From positions 62,001 through 126,000 of the forward strand of contig NZ_ATVL01000011.1 in NCBI RefSeq assembly GCF_000420705.1: 64,000 nucleotides of DNA. Direction: 5' to 3'. The notes beneath the pieces were generated by a model. It was not told the origin of the DNA and did no database searches. It saw nothing but the letters and a program-made list of their open reading frames with translations. This DNA is from Hymenobacter norwichensis DSM 15439 (GTDB taxonomy: Bacteria > Bacteroidota > Bacteroidia > Cytophagales > Hymenobacteraceae). Shown here in pieces: positions 1 to 8,516 of this stretch. Position 1 is the stretch's first letter. The number at the start of each line of letters is the position of its first letter. The translations under genes were made by a program, and so were the position numbers.

Positions 1-27
1 TGTACTATAGTGTGCGTTGGGGTACTA

Positions 28-504
28 CTACCGGTTGGTGAGGTTGACTTTAAGGAGTTCCGTACCGCGCAACACTCCATTCTCGTAGTGTTCTGTGGCA
101 ACTGGCCGGCCTTCTGCGTCAAACACCTGCCAGTCGCCAAACCAGTAGAAGTGAATTTCGTGAGGCTCATCTACAATGCGGGCCTGGCCTTGGCGCTTCT
201 TCTTACCACTACTCTGGTACTCAGTCATGGTGATGAGCCCATACGGACGGCGGGCAAATCGTTCGGTGCGCTCTAATTCGCCTGTGGGAGCATAATACCG
301 CCAACGGCCGGTGTAGCGGCCGTGCCGGTAGCGCCCAAGAGCCATTGGGTGCTTCTTGGCATCGTCGTAGTAGGTAGGCCAAGGACCGTGCTGGCGCAAC
401 TGCGCATCATAGCGCTTACTCGACCAGAAGCCGATGGGACCGTGCTTGGCAGTCGAGCAACTCATTAGCACCAGCAAAGCGGGCAGGTATAGAATAAGGC
501 GCAT
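28..504 (-). CDS. Lipoprotein with MORN/YwqK-like repeats
   Basis: Predicted lipoprotein of 158 residues. I chose the start that gives the signal peptide MRLILYLPALLVLMSC, whose Cys16 would be lipidated; a start 54 bases upstream adds 18 residues ahead of the signal and is unlikely. The mature part is rich in Trp, Tyr and Gly and contains repeats of the type GRYTGRWRYYAPTGELE (middle) and WFGDWQVFDAEGRP (C-terminal), which resemble the MORN-variant repeats of YwqK-type proteins. Such repeats are common in Bacteroidota envelope proteins and their molecular role is mostly unknown. The gene stands alone; no operon partner follows within the window. Function is not assigned. Confidence 0.75.
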   Translation of the reverse strand: MRLILYLPALLVLMSCSTAKHGPIGFWSSKRYDAQLRQHGPWPTYYDDAKKHPMALGRYRHGRYTGRWRYYAPTGELERTERFARRPYGLITMTEYQSSGKKKRQGQARIVDEPHEIHFYWFGDWQVFDAEGRPVATEHYENGVLRGTELLKVNLTNR

Positions 505-655
505 ACAGGCAATAGAATAAGAAGGGTAGCTGCTGCTCAAGTAGCATAAGGTAGCCAAGAAGAAGCCATTTCCTTGGAAAAGCTGGCCTTTTCTTTATCC
601 CAATCATTATCTGCTGAAGCCTCACCGGCGCACACCTACGGCAGCCAAGCTAACC

Positions 656-892
656 TCATCGACTGACTTGCGCCTGCGTTACAACCGGCTGTGTGGAAGT
701 ATTAGCCAAGCTTGTAGGCTCGGCACCCAGCAACTGCGAGGCAATAACACCGAGGCTAACTACCAAAGTCACAACCAGCAATCCAATCAAAACAAATAAA
801 GAACGGTCGGTGAGGGCCGAATCATTGGAGAATAGGCGACGTTTCCGGCGAGAAACGTAGGGGCGGGAGGGAGAGGGAGCAATAGGAGGCAC
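656..892 (-). CDS. Small single-pass membrane protein
   Basis: Hypothetical protein of 78 residues. A basic, proline-rich N-terminal stretch (about residues 1-20, with RRKRR) precedes one transmembrane segment (about residues 31-55, LFVLIGLLVVTLVVSLGVIA) and a short Ser/Thr/Gln-rich tail, so the N-terminus is probably cytoplasmic by the positive-inside rule. No family is recognised. It is flanked by intergenic DNA on both sides and its downstream neighbour begins about 150 bases away. The reading frame is plausible because of its membrane-protein composition, but there is no other support. Confidence 0.5.
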   Translation of the reverse strand: MPPIAPSPSRPYVSRRKRRLFSNDSALTDRSLFVLIGLLVVTLVVSLGVIASQLLGAEPTSLANTSTQPVVTQAQVSR

Positions 893-1003
893 GGAGGGGG
901 CGGCTGAGCGTCAAACAATCCTCCAATATAAAAATTAACTTTTCAATATCATTTAAATTTTACCTGATTTTTCAGAAAATTATCCTATCCAAAATTCTAA
1001 TAA

Positions 1004-2524
1004 TTACGTGACTGTTAGTATTTCATCCAGCATGTCACGCGAGTTGCTAAGCCGGGGTACTTTATGTTGTCCGCCTAGCTTACCGCGCCGTGCCAGCCAC
1101 CGTTCAAACTGCCCTGGCGCGGCCACCGTTAGCACAGGCGGCAGCAACGCTAGGTCGCGGTGGCGCTTGGCATCGTAGTCGGAGTTCAGTTGGCGCAAGG
1201 TATCATCAAGCACTGCCGTGAAATGGGCCGGATCTTGGGGCGGCTGCGTGAACTCAATCAGCCACTGGTGCCCGCCACGAGAATTGTCGGCGGCCCCGGT
1301 GAAGTAGATGGGTGCTGCTGTGAAATCACGCACGGTAGTATTGGTGGCTTGGCAAGCAGCCGCCACAGCCGCTTCGGCATTTTCAATTACCACTTCCTCC
1401 CCGAAGGCATTAAGGAAATGCTTGGTGCGGCCCGTAATTCGGATGCGGTACGGCGCTAGGCTAGTGAAGCGCACCGTATCGCCAATTTTGTAGCGCCACA
1501 AGCCGGCATTGGTGCTGATGACCACAGCGTAGCGCTTGCCCAATTCCACCGCTTCGAGCGGCACGGCACGGGGCGCGGGCACATCCCACTGGTCGGCGGG
1601 CAGAAACTCATAGTAGATACCGTGGTCGAGTAGCAGCAGCAAGTCCTCGGAATTGGGTTCGTCCTGGAGGGCCAGGTAGCCTTCGGAGGCATTATAAACC
1701 TCCTGGTAGTGCATGTGGGCCGACGGAATCAGCTGCCGAAACAGTGCCCGGTATGGCCCAAAGGCCACTGCTCCGTGCAGAAATAGCCCTAGCCGGGGCC
1801 ACACGTCCAGGATGTTGTCAGTGCCGGCCAGTTCCATTACGCGGCGCAATAGCACAATCATCCAGGTGGGTACGCCAGCCAATACGCGCACGTCGGCATG
1901 CAGCACGTGGCGGGCAATACGCTCAATCTTTTCTTCCCACTCGTCCAGCAACGCTAGTTCCAGCGGCGGGGTCCGCACGTATTCGGCCCAGGCGGGCAGG
2001 TTCTGCATGATAACCGCTGATACATCCCCAACCCGGGAAGCGGCATCGTGCGGCCGCAAGGGGTTGGGACCGTGCGTACCACCCAACGACAGGGTTTTGC
2101 CAGCCAGTATTTGCACCTCGGGGTAGTGCATCGTGGCCAGGGCCGTCATGTCGCGACCGGCGCGGTAGTGGCCGTCGTGCAAGGATTCGCGCGTGACCGG
2201 AATGAACTTACTGCGGGCGTTGGTGGTGCCACTGCTCTTGGCAAACCACTGCACCCGGCCCGGCCATAGCACATCGGCCTCGCCTTGCAGCACCCGTTCC
2301 AGCAACGGATACAGCTCTTCGTAGCTGCTCACCGGCACCCGCTCGGCAAATTCGCGGCCGGAGATATTATCAGCAAACCCGTACTGCCGACCTACTTCTG
2401 TGTGGCGGGCCGTATGCAGCAAGCTTTGGTGCAGGCGGCGCTGCACCTCATGCGGGTGCTGCCGAAAATGCTCGATAGAAGCTAGACGCCGCTGTACGGC
2501 CCACGTAAGAATACTGTCAAGCAC
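1004..2524 (-). CDS. GH3 auxin-responsive promoter family protein
   Basis: Member of the GH3 branch of the adenylate-forming (ANL) superfamily, which in plants conjugates amino acids to jasmonate or auxin through an acyl-adenylate. The protein has 506 residues, close to a full GH3 domain. Visible motifs are the ATP-binding SSGTT (residues 97-101), the YNASEGY motif near the middle, and GLWRYKIGDTVRF, which matches the conserved tyrosine/aspartate ATP-ribose motif. The C-terminal lid domain follows. Bacteroidota commonly carry this gene, and its acyl and amine substrates are not established. It follows lptB on the same strand with a gap of about 170 bases, so co-transcription is possible. Family assignment is firm; the reaction is inferred. 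Confidence 0.9.
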   Translation of the reverse strand: MLDSILTWAVQRRLASIEHFRQHPHEVQRRLHQSLLHTARHTEVGRQYGFADNISGREFAERVPVSSYEELYPLLERVLQGEADVLWPGRVQWFAKSSGTTNARSKFIPVTRESLHDGHYRAGRDMTALATMHYPEVQILAGKTLSLGGTHGPNPLRPHDAASRVGDVSAVIMQNLPAWAEYVRTPPLELALLDEWEEKIERIARHVLHADVRVLAGVPTWMIVLLRRVMELAGTDNILDVWPRLGLFLHGAVAFGPYRALFRQLIPSAHMHYQEVYNASEGYLALQDEPNSEDLLLLLDHGIYYEFLPADQWDVPAPRAVPLEAVELGKRYAVVISTNAGLWRYKIGDTVRFTSLAPYRIRITGRTKHFLNAFGEEVVIENAEAAVAAACQATNTTVRDFTAAPIYFTGAADNSRGGHQWLIEFTQPPQDPAHFTAVLDDTLRQLNSDYDAKRHRDLALLPPVLTVAAPGQFERWLARRGKLGGQHKVPRLSNSRDMLDEILTVT

Positions 2525-2581
2525 AGAAACGGGAATTATAGAAGCAGAACGAGGAAACCTATAAGCAGCCTTGTTATCGTT

Positions 2582-2601
2582 GGCAACTTATAAAAGTTGC
2601 C
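2582..2601 (-). terminator. Hairpin between lptB and the GH3 gene
   Basis: Perfect 8-bp stem (ggcaactt/aagttgcc) with a 4-base loop downstream of the lptB stop. No clear T-run follows on the minus strand, so it may only be an attenuating or mRNA-stabilising hairpin rather than a true terminator. Confidence 0.3.
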
Positions 2602-2692
2602 GCAAACCCGAATCTAGGCGCTTACCTGGCTCCTATTTGTGTGCGTAGAACCGCTACCAAATTGCCGCCTTTTCAGCTTTTGGCCCCTGCCT

Positions 2693-3424
2693 TTACAGCT
2701 TCCGTTTCAGCTCGAAGTTCTTGCCCAGATACACGCGGCGGACCATCTCATCGGCGGCTAGCTCCTCGGCGGTACCGGCTTTCAGCAGCTTGCCCTCGAA
2801 GAGCAAGTAGGCCCGGTCTACGATGGCCAGGGTGGAATTTACGTCGTGGTCGGTGATGAGGATGCCGATGTTCTTGTGCTTGAGCTTGGCCACAATTCCC
2901 TGAATTTCTTCGGTGGCAATGGGGTCGACGCCTGCAAACGGCTCATCGAGCAGCACGAATTTGGGGTCGACGGCCAGGGCGCGGGCAATTTCGGTGCGCC
3001 GCCGCTCGCCGCCGCTCAGCACCCGGCCCAGGTTTTTGCGCACGTGCGTGAGGCTGAACTCATTGAGCAGTTCCTCCACTTTGTCGAGCTGCGCCTGCTT
3101 GGACATGTCGGTCATTTCTAGCACCGCCAGAATGTTTTCTTCCACGCTCAGGTCGCGGAACACGCTGGCTTCCTGCGCCAGATACCCGATACCGAGGCGC
3201 GCGCGCTGGTAAATGGGCATCTTAGTGATTTCCCGGTCGTCGAGGTACACACGGCCCCCGTCGGGCTTCACCATGCCCACTGTCATGTAGAACGAGGTGG
3301 TTTTGCCGGCCCCGTTCGGCCCCAGCAACCCCACAATTTCGCCCTGCTCCACCAGCAACGACATGTCGTTGACGACAGTGCGGGATTTGTATTTCTTGAC
3401 TAGGTTATCGGCTCGAAGAATCAT
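2693..3424 (-). CDS. lptB: LPS export ABC transporter ATP-binding protein LptB
   Basis: Cytoplasmic ATPase of the LptB2FGC machine that extracts lipopolysaccharide from the inner membrane. It shows Walker A GPNGAGKTT, the Q-loop in GYLAQEASVF, the ABC signature LSGGERRR, Walker B FVLLDEPFAGVDP and the switch histidine in LITDHD; the GYLAQE and PFAGVDPI wording is typical of LptB rather than other ABC ATPases. I placed the start at the ATG giving MILRADNLVKKY, the usual LptB N-terminus; a TTG nine bases upstream lies inside the promoter -10-like element. LptC is encoded about 10 kb away, and no LptFG is present here. Length (243 residues) is normal. Confidence 0.96.
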   Translation of the reverse strand: MILRADNLVKKYKSRTVVNDMSLLVEQGEIVGLLGPNGAGKTTSFYMTVGMVKPDGGRVYLDDREITKMPIYQRARLGIGYLAQEASVFRDLSVEENILAVLEMTDMSKQAQLDKVEELLNEFSLTHVRKNLGRVLSGGERRRTEIARALAVDPKFVLLDEPFAGVDPIATEEIQGIVAKLKHKNIGILITDHDVNSTLAIVDRAYLLFEGKLLKAGTAEELAADEMVRRVYLGKNFELKRKL

Positions 3425-3430
3425 ACGGCG

Positions 3431-3438
3431 CAAAGGTA
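3431..3438 (-). promoter_or_regulatory. Bacteroidota -7 element TACCTTTG for lptB
   Basis: TACCTTTG read on the minus strand matches the Bacteroidota -7 consensus TAnnTTTG. It ends only 6 bases before the lptB ATG, so transcription would start at or next to the start codon, predicting a leaderless mRNA. No TTG is seen at the usual -33 spacing. Confidence 0.5.
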
Positions 3439-3609
3439 ACGGAACGAGCGGGGATAGTAGGATCTGACAGCTAACGCGCCGCTTGGCGGTCTAGTACGGA
3501 GCCAAGTGGGTACGAAGTCACCTTTTCCTTAGTAAGTTAGCCAGCTACCGCGCTATCTGCGCGGCAGAGCTATAACCCTACTCCTATTCGATTCCTATCC
3601 TGCTACTGC

Positions 3610-5799
3610 ATGCGACAACCTTTACAAATACAACAACTGCTTCCTCGCCTGGTGGTCTTGCTTATGGGAGCAGTACTGCCCATTCTGGCACATGCCCAGA
3701 GCGAAACCAACAATTGGTATTTCGGCAACCGATGCGCCTTGCACTTCACGACGGGGCAACCTCAGCGCCTGTTAAGCAATCCAGCCCACTCGGAAGACGG
3801 GTGGGCCACCATTTCGGATAGTACTGGCCAACTGCTGTTCTACTTCAACAACTCGTTTGTATACGACCGTACGCATACGGTCATGCCACAAAGCCAAATA
3901 CGGGCATTCGGGGGCACTGGTGTGGTTATAGGAGGCATCGGTACGCTTGGCAACAGCAACTATGCTGCCGACTGCATCGTGTTGCCTTGGCCGCAGCGCC
4001 CGGGCCAGTATTTTGTTTTTTCTTCCAATATCTATTCGGGTACGGGAGGGTTAAGTGATTCAGCAGACGTTGTCTTTTCGCGGGTGGACCTAAGCTTGCG
4101 TGGTGGGCTCGGCGACGTGGATGCGGGCAGCCGACGGCAGGTATTGCACGAAAATGCCCTGACGATGGTACAAGCGGCCCGGCACCCCAATGGCCGCGAC
4201 TATTGGGTTATCACCCACGAAGCCGAAACAGCCAACTACCGGGCCTACGCCGTCACTCCGGCCGGCGTTAGTGCCACCCCCGTCATTAGCACGGCGGGCA
4301 ACGTTACGTACCGCACCTCCGGTGGCACCGCCACGCTAGCGCCCACCAGCCGCCTGATTGCCTACAGCAATAATTTCAACCTACCCGATGGTACCGTGGT
4401 AGAAGATGTGGACCTAGTGCGGTTCAACCCAGCCACCGGCCAATGCAGCTCTTACCTGACGCTACCTGGCGCCGGCGGCACATATCTTGCCTTTTCGCTC
4501 GATAGTAAGTTGCTCTACGTATCGGGGCAATTCAATAGAGCAGCCTCACGCATTCAGCTGAAGCAGTATGACTTAGTAGCTGGCTCCGTAGCGGCTATTC
4601 AGGCGTCGGGGCAGTGGCTGGGGCCAGTCCGGCCCCGCAATGACATGGTGTTCATGGGCCAGATGCAGTTTGGGCCCGATGGCCGCTTGTATATAGGCCG
4701 CCAGGATACCGACACGCTAGCCTACATTGAACGGCCGAACCGCCGCGGCCTGGCCTGCGACCTGCGCCTGAGTGGCTTATGGACGGGACCTCCGACACTC
4801 GGCCCCTCCGGAAACAGGATTCCGCGCACTTGCTTTCGCCTGCCAACTTTCGTGAGCAGCTTTCTGTACTTGGCCGACTTCACGGCCGCTGGCAGTTGCT
4901 TGGGCGACAGTGTGCACCTGCGGCTGCGCAACCCCCAACGCCTTGACTCTGTGCGCTGGCGCTTCAACGACCCGGCGGTGCGCGGCGGGGGCACCAGCAC
5001 CCGCAAACCCAGTGTAGCCTACCAGTACGCCCAGCCTGGTACCTACCGTGTGCACGCTCAAGTATACTACGACGATTTCTCTACCGACACGCTTTCCCAA
5101 CTCGTTACAGTCCGGCCCCGGCCCACCGTACGCTTGCCTGCCGATACTATTATATGTGGTGCGGCCACAGTGCTGGTACCACACGGCTTGAGCGCGGGCA
5201 TCAGTGCCTACCGCTGGAATACGGGCGCCACTACCCCCACACTCACCGTCACACAGCCTGGTTCCTACTCCCTTACCGTCACGGCTGGCGGCTGCACAAG
5301 TACGGCTACCACCCAGGTGCGCACCGCCGCTCTACCCATCCTGCGCCTACCCGCCGATACCTTGCTGTGCTTAGATACGGAGCTGCGCCTGAACGGGGCC
5401 GCTCCTGGGGTGGCGGCCGTGCGCTGGCCCGACGGCAGCACCGGCCCCAGCTATGTGGTACGCCAGCCGGGCCCCGTACGTGTGCAATTCACTACCACCG
5501 CGGGTTGCCAGCTCACACGCACCGTGCAGGTATATAGCCAAGAGTGCCCCAACCAGTTCATTATTCCCAACATCATCACCCCCAACGCCGACGGCAAAAA
5601 CGACGGCTTCCAGATTACGGGCCTCGAGCCCGGTGCGTGGCGGCTGGAGGTCTACAACCGCTGGGGCCGGCAGGTATATAACCGGGCAAGCTACCACAGC
5701 GGCGAGTGGAGGGCTTTAGAGCAGCCTGCTGGCGTGTATTATTACCGCCTTTCTCGTTCTGGGCAGCAGTTCAAGGGTTGGGTAGAAGTAGTGCGTTGA
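3610..5799 (+). CDS. T9SS type B sorting-domain protein with PKD domain
   Basis: Large secreted or cell-surface protein of 729 residues. A signal peptide (about residues 1-30, ending in AHAQ) leads into a long N-terminal region with WD/beta-propeller-like strands, including NWYFGNRCALHF and DGRLYIGRQDTDTLAYI. A PKD-like domain follows at about residues 435-505 (WRFNDPAVRGG, then YQYAQPGTYRVHAQV), then two Ig-like segments. The C-terminus (about residues 645-729) is a gliding-motility/CHU_C type sorting domain: IIPNIITPNADGKNDGF, VYNRWGRQVY and PAGVYYYRL. That domain directs export through the type IX secretion system (established for the family). Cargo role is unknown; adhesion or extracellular binding is a guess. 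The gene stands alone between divergent neighbours. Confidence 0.93.
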   Translation: MRQPLQIQQLLPRLVVLLMGAVLPILAHAQSETNNWYFGNRCALHFTTGQPQRLLSNPAHSEDGWATISDSTGQLLFYFNNSFVYDRTHTVMPQSQIRAFGGTGVVIGGIGTLGNSNYAADCIVLPWPQRPGQYFVFSSNIYSGTGGLSDSADVVFSRVDLSLRGGLGDVDAGSRRQVLHENALTMVQAARHPNGRDYWVITHEAETANYRAYAVTPAGVSATPVISTAGNVTYRTSGGTATLAPTSRLIAYSNNFNLPDGTVVEDVDLVRFNPATGQCSSYLTLPGAGGTYLAFSLDSKLLYVSGQFNRAASRIQLKQYDLVAGSVAAIQASGQWLGPVRPRNDMVFMGQMQFGPDGRLYIGRQDTDTLAYIERPNRRGLACDLRLSGLWTGPPTLGPSGNRIPRTCFRLPTFVSSFLYLADFTAAGSCLGDSVHLRLRNPQRLDSVRWRFNDPAVRGGGTSTRKPSVAYQYAQPGTYRVHAQVYYDDFSTDTLSQLVTVRPRPTVRLPADTIICGAATVLVPHGLSAGISAYRWNTGATTPTLTVTQPGSYSLTVTAGGCTSTATTQVRTAALPILRLPADTLLCLDTELRLNGAAPGVAAVRWPDGSTGPSYVVRQPGPVRVQFTTTAGCQLTRTVQVYSQECPNQFIIPNIITPNADGKNDGFQITGLEPGAWRLEVYNRWGRQVYNRASYHSGEWRALEQPAGVYYYRLSRSGQQFKGWVEVVR

Positions 5800-6078
5800 A
5801 GACTATGAACCACCGTATCCGAGGCGTCAGGTAGAGGATAAATAGGCTCAATTGCTTAAAATAATGGCAGGAAGTAACAGGGCTGTAGATGGCAGCACCC
5901 TACTCTACACCGTTGCGAAGGGCCCAACGCAGATCATGTTGCTAACAGCCCGAAGCCTTCACTTCTCGTATCATAAGCAAGATTTCTACTTATCGTCGCC
6001 GGTACGCGCAGCAAAGGATTCGCGCTACTGCTTACACCGCCCTCATAGTCAGGCCGACCTTCCCTTTTACTCTAGCCT

Positions 6079-6450
6079 ATGCTTCGCAGCTTTAGCCGGG
6101 GCCTGCTCGCCTTACTGTTTATTGGGGCTGGGGTGCTGCATTTCGTAGCACCTGCAACGTATATACGCATTATGCCACCTTACTTGCCCGAGCCATTGCT
6201 GCTGGTGTACGTGAGTGGAGTTGCCGAAATAGTGGGCGGCGTAGGGTTACTGTTGCCAGCTACGCGGAGACTAGCCGGTTTGGGGCTTATCCTGCTGTTA
6301 CTAGCGGTGTTTCCGGCCAACGTGTACATGCTGCAAACTCATGGCGCAGGAATGGCAGTGCCATTGTGGGCGCTATGGATCCGGCTGCCATTGCAAGCGG
6401 TGCTGATAGTTTGGGTGTGGTGGAGCGCGCGGGGTGAGAAGGTGAACTAG
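6079..6450 (+). CDS. DoxX-like integral membrane protein
   Basis: Protein of 123 residues with four predicted transmembrane helices and the family-typical opening LLALLFIGAGVLHFVAP, followed by SGVAEIVGGVGLLLPATRRLAGLGL. This matches the DoxX/DoxX-like group of small membrane proteins. Members are linked to redox or quinone chemistry in some bacteria, but no substrate can be read from this sequence. The stop codon falls in the left arm of an inverted repeat shared with the convergent recJ gene. Confidence 0.8.
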   Translation: MLRSFSRGLLALLFIGAGVLHFVAPATYIRIMPPYLPEPLLLVYVSGVAEIVGGVGLLLPATRRLAGLGLILLLLAVFPANVYMLQTHGAGMAVPLWALWIRLPLQAVLIVWVWWSARGEKVN

Positions 6451-6528
6451 TGAACTGGTGAGTTTGACGTTCTACTTGCGCGGACTACACCGTATGCACC
6501 GACAAAATATCAAATTCACTGGTTCACC
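6441..6528. repeat. Imperfect intergenic inverted repeat, GTGAAC/GTGAG family
   Basis: Left arm (about 6449-6466, agtgaactggtgagtttg) and right arm (6511-6528, caaattcactggttcacc) pair at 14 of 18 positions. The left half is built of repeated gtgaac/ggtga units and runs into tttgacgttct, a word also found in the repeat at 12792-12880. It lies between the convergent stops of the DoxX-like gene and recJ and may act as a bidirectional terminator. Confidence 0.7.
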
Positions 6529-6530
6529 AT

Positions 6531-8252
6531 TTATTCCCAGCGGATATCTTTCACGCGCAGCTGCAAGGTTTTCACGCCGCGGTACTCGTTGATTTCTACC
6601 GTGTAGCACACGCTGAACGGCTGGCCCTGCTGAATCTGCGGCAGGTGTTCACCCAGCCCGAATCCAATGGCATCGAGCACGTGGTGGCCGTCTTGGGTGA
6701 GGGCCAGCTTGAGGTGCGACTGACCGACCACCCGCGCCGAGTTGGGCGCCGCGTACACGTTGCGCGCCATAAAGGTAGGGTTGGCATTGCCCGGCCCGAA
6801 CGGCTCCATCTGCCGGAGCAGGCTATAGAAGCCATTGGTAATGTCGCTCAGGTTGAGTTCGGTGTCGATATCAACCGGCGGAATCATCTGCTCGGGTAGG
6901 ATGCGGCCTGCCACCACCTGCTCGAACTTTGCCCGAAACGCCGGTAGGTTTTCCACGGGCAGCGTGAGACCAGCCGCGTACATGTGGCCGCCGTACTGGT
7001 CCAGCAAATCGGCGCATTCCTCAATGGCTTGGTGCACATCGAAGCCCGCCACCGAACGGGCCGAGCCGGTGGCTTTGCCGTTGCTGTGCGTCAGGATGAT
7101 GGTGGGGCGGTAGTACTTGTCGAGGCAACGCGAGGCCACAATGCCTACCACGCCTTTGTGCCAGTCTTCCTTGTAGAGCACCGTGGTATGCGCGTCCTGA
7201 AACAGCGCGTCAGCCTCAATCATGTCCAGGGCTTCCTTGGTGATGCTGGTATCGAAGCCGCGACGCTCCTGGTTGGTTTTGTCTACCACTGAGGCCTTCT
7301 CGAAAGCTTCCTCCTTGGTGGCGGCCAGCAGCATAGCCACCGAGCGTTTAGCGTCGCCCATGCGGCCAGCGGCGTTGATGCGCGGCGAGAAGCCAAACAC
7401 CAGGCTGCTGATGTTCAGTTCAGTTACCTGCATACCCGCCAGCTCGCGCAAGGCCACAATACCGGCGCGCTGGGGCCGAGCGGGGTCGTTGAGCAGGCGC
7501 AGGCCGTGGTAAGCCAGCGTGCGGTTCTCCCCCATAATGGGCACGATGTCGGCGGCAATGCTCACGGCTACTAAATCCAGCAAATCGTAGAGCGGCGCTT
7601 CGTTAAGGCCCTGGTCTTCGGTGAAAGCCTGCATCAGCTTGAAACCTACGCCGCAGCCGCTCAATTCTTTGAATGGGTACGGGCAACCGGGCCGCTTGGG
7701 GTCGAGAACGGCTACGGCAGCGGGCAGTTCGGTGCCGGGTAAGTGGTGGTCACAGATGATGAAGTCCACGCCCCGCTCATTGGCGTACTCCACCTTGTCC
7801 ACCGATTTCACGCCGCAGTCGAGGGCAATAATGAGGGCAAAGCCGTTGTCCGCCGCGAAGTCGATGCCGGCCTCCGATACGCCGTAACCCTCCTTATAGC
7901 GGTCCGGAATGTAGTAGTCGATTCGCTCCTCCCCGAAAAAGCGCAGCAGATAGCTGTACACCAGCGCCACCGACGTGGTACCGTCCACGTCGTAGTCGCC
8001 GAAGACCAGCACCTTTTGGCCGGCATGCAGGGCCAGAGTGAGGCGGGCTACGGCGCGGTCCATGTCCAGCATGAGCAGCGGGTTGGGCAGCTCACCCAGG
8101 CTGGGCCGGAAGTAGGCGCGGGCCTCCTCGAAGGTACATACGTCGCGCTGGCAGAGCAAAGCCACGATGGTTTCCTTAACGCGTAATGCGTCGGCCAAAA
8201 GCCGGACTTTTTCAGGGTCGGGCGCGGGCTTGCGAATCCATCGTTTTTCCAT
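6531..8252 (-). CDS. recJ: Single-stranded-DNA-specific exonuclease RecJ
   Basis: 5'-3' single-strand exonuclease for recombinational and mismatch repair. It carries the DHH-family metal motifs: FGDYDVDGTTS (DYDVDG at residues 86-91), the aspartate in LDCGVKS, and ICDHHLPG with DHH at 168-170. The DHHA1 domain follows with the GxGGGH equivalent seen as DQYGGHMYAAGLTL, then the C-terminal OB-like domain ending in TLQLRVKDIRWE. Length of 573 residues is normal. It is transcribed divergently from a 37-residue ORF. The start MEKRWIRKP matches family practice. Confidence 0.96.
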   Translation of the reverse strand: MEKRWIRKPAPDPEKVRLLADALRVKETIVALLCQRDVCTFEEARAYFRPSLGELPNPLLMLDMDRAVARLTLALHAGQKVLVFGDYDVDGTTSVALVYSYLLRFFGEERIDYYIPDRYKEGYGVSEAGIDFAADNGFALIIALDCGVKSVDKVEYANERGVDFIICDHHLPGTELPAAVAVLDPKRPGCPYPFKELSGCGVGFKLMQAFTEDQGLNEAPLYDLLDLVAVSIAADIVPIMGENRTLAYHGLRLLNDPARPQRAGIVALRELAGMQVTELNISSLVFGFSPRINAAGRMGDAKRSVAMLLAATKEEAFEKASVVDKTNQERRGFDTSITKEALDMIEADALFQDAHTTVLYKEDWHKGVVGIVASRCLDKYYRPTIILTHSNGKATGSARSVAGFDVHQAIEECADLLDQYGGHMYAAGLTLPVENLPAFRAKFEQVVAGRILPEQMIPPVDIDTELNLSDITNGFYSLLRQMEPFGPGNANPTFMARNVYAAPNSARVVGQSHLKLALTQDGHHVLDAIGFGLGEHLPQIQQGQPFSVCYTVEINEYRGVKTLQLRVKDIRWE

Positions 8253-8284
8253 AACTATAGCTAAAGGCGGGTCAGCGGTATCTT

Positions 8285-8292
8285 CAAAAGTA
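8285..8292 (-). promoter_or_regulatory. Putative -7 element TACTTTTG upstream of recJ
   Basis: Minus-strand TACTTTTG fits TAnnTTTG and lies 33 bases before the recJ ATG. I see no TTG at the usual -33 spacing, so support is only the -7 match and position. Confidence 0.4.
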
Positions 8293-8346
8293 CGAAGAAA
8301 AGCCTGCGTAGCCAGCCGTTATTCCGGCCGCACGCTCCGAAATGCG

Positions 8347-8354
8347 TAGGTTTG
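8347..8354 (+). promoter_or_regulatory. Putative -7 element TAGGTTTG before the 37-aa ORF
   Basis: TAGGTTTG fits TAnnTTTG and ends 4 bases before the ATG of the 37-residue ORF, which would make that transcript leaderless. No -33 TTG is seen. Confidence 0.35.
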
Positions 8355-8358
8355 CCGC

Positions 8359-8472
8359 ATGTCCAACGTTCGGGAGTTTCTGCGCAAATACGGTCAGTAC
8401 ATCATCTCCGACGGCCTGATGTACCTGGTTTTCATCGTGGTGCTGGGGCTGATGTTTCTGTTCTTCAGGTAG
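8359..8472 (+). CDS. 37-residue single-pass membrane protein
   Basis: Small ORF reading MSNVREFLRKYGQYIISDGL followed by MYLVFIVVLGLMFLFFR and a TAG stop. It has a charged, helical N-terminal half and a strongly hydrophobic C-terminal transmembrane segment (about residues 21-36), closing with one Arg. It sits in the gap between recJ and the leftward TPR gene, divergent from recJ. Neither family nor function is known; the clean membrane-anchor composition is the argument that it is real. Confidence 0.5.
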   Translation: MSNVREFLRKYGQYIISDGLMYLVFIVVLGLMFLFFR

Positions 8473-8516
8473 CAGTATAGCGCGGAGTAGAAACCACAGA
8501 ATTTTCGTGCTTCCCC

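Noticed and set aside
416..625. 69-codon minus-strand frame over the MORN lipoprotein start
   Set aside because: Overlaps the signal peptide of the lipoprotein in another frame; composition is not protein-like.
5852..6148. 98-codon frame on the plus strand before the DoxX-like gene
   Set aside because: Overlaps the real DoxX-like start in another frame and has no domain, signal or membrane features.
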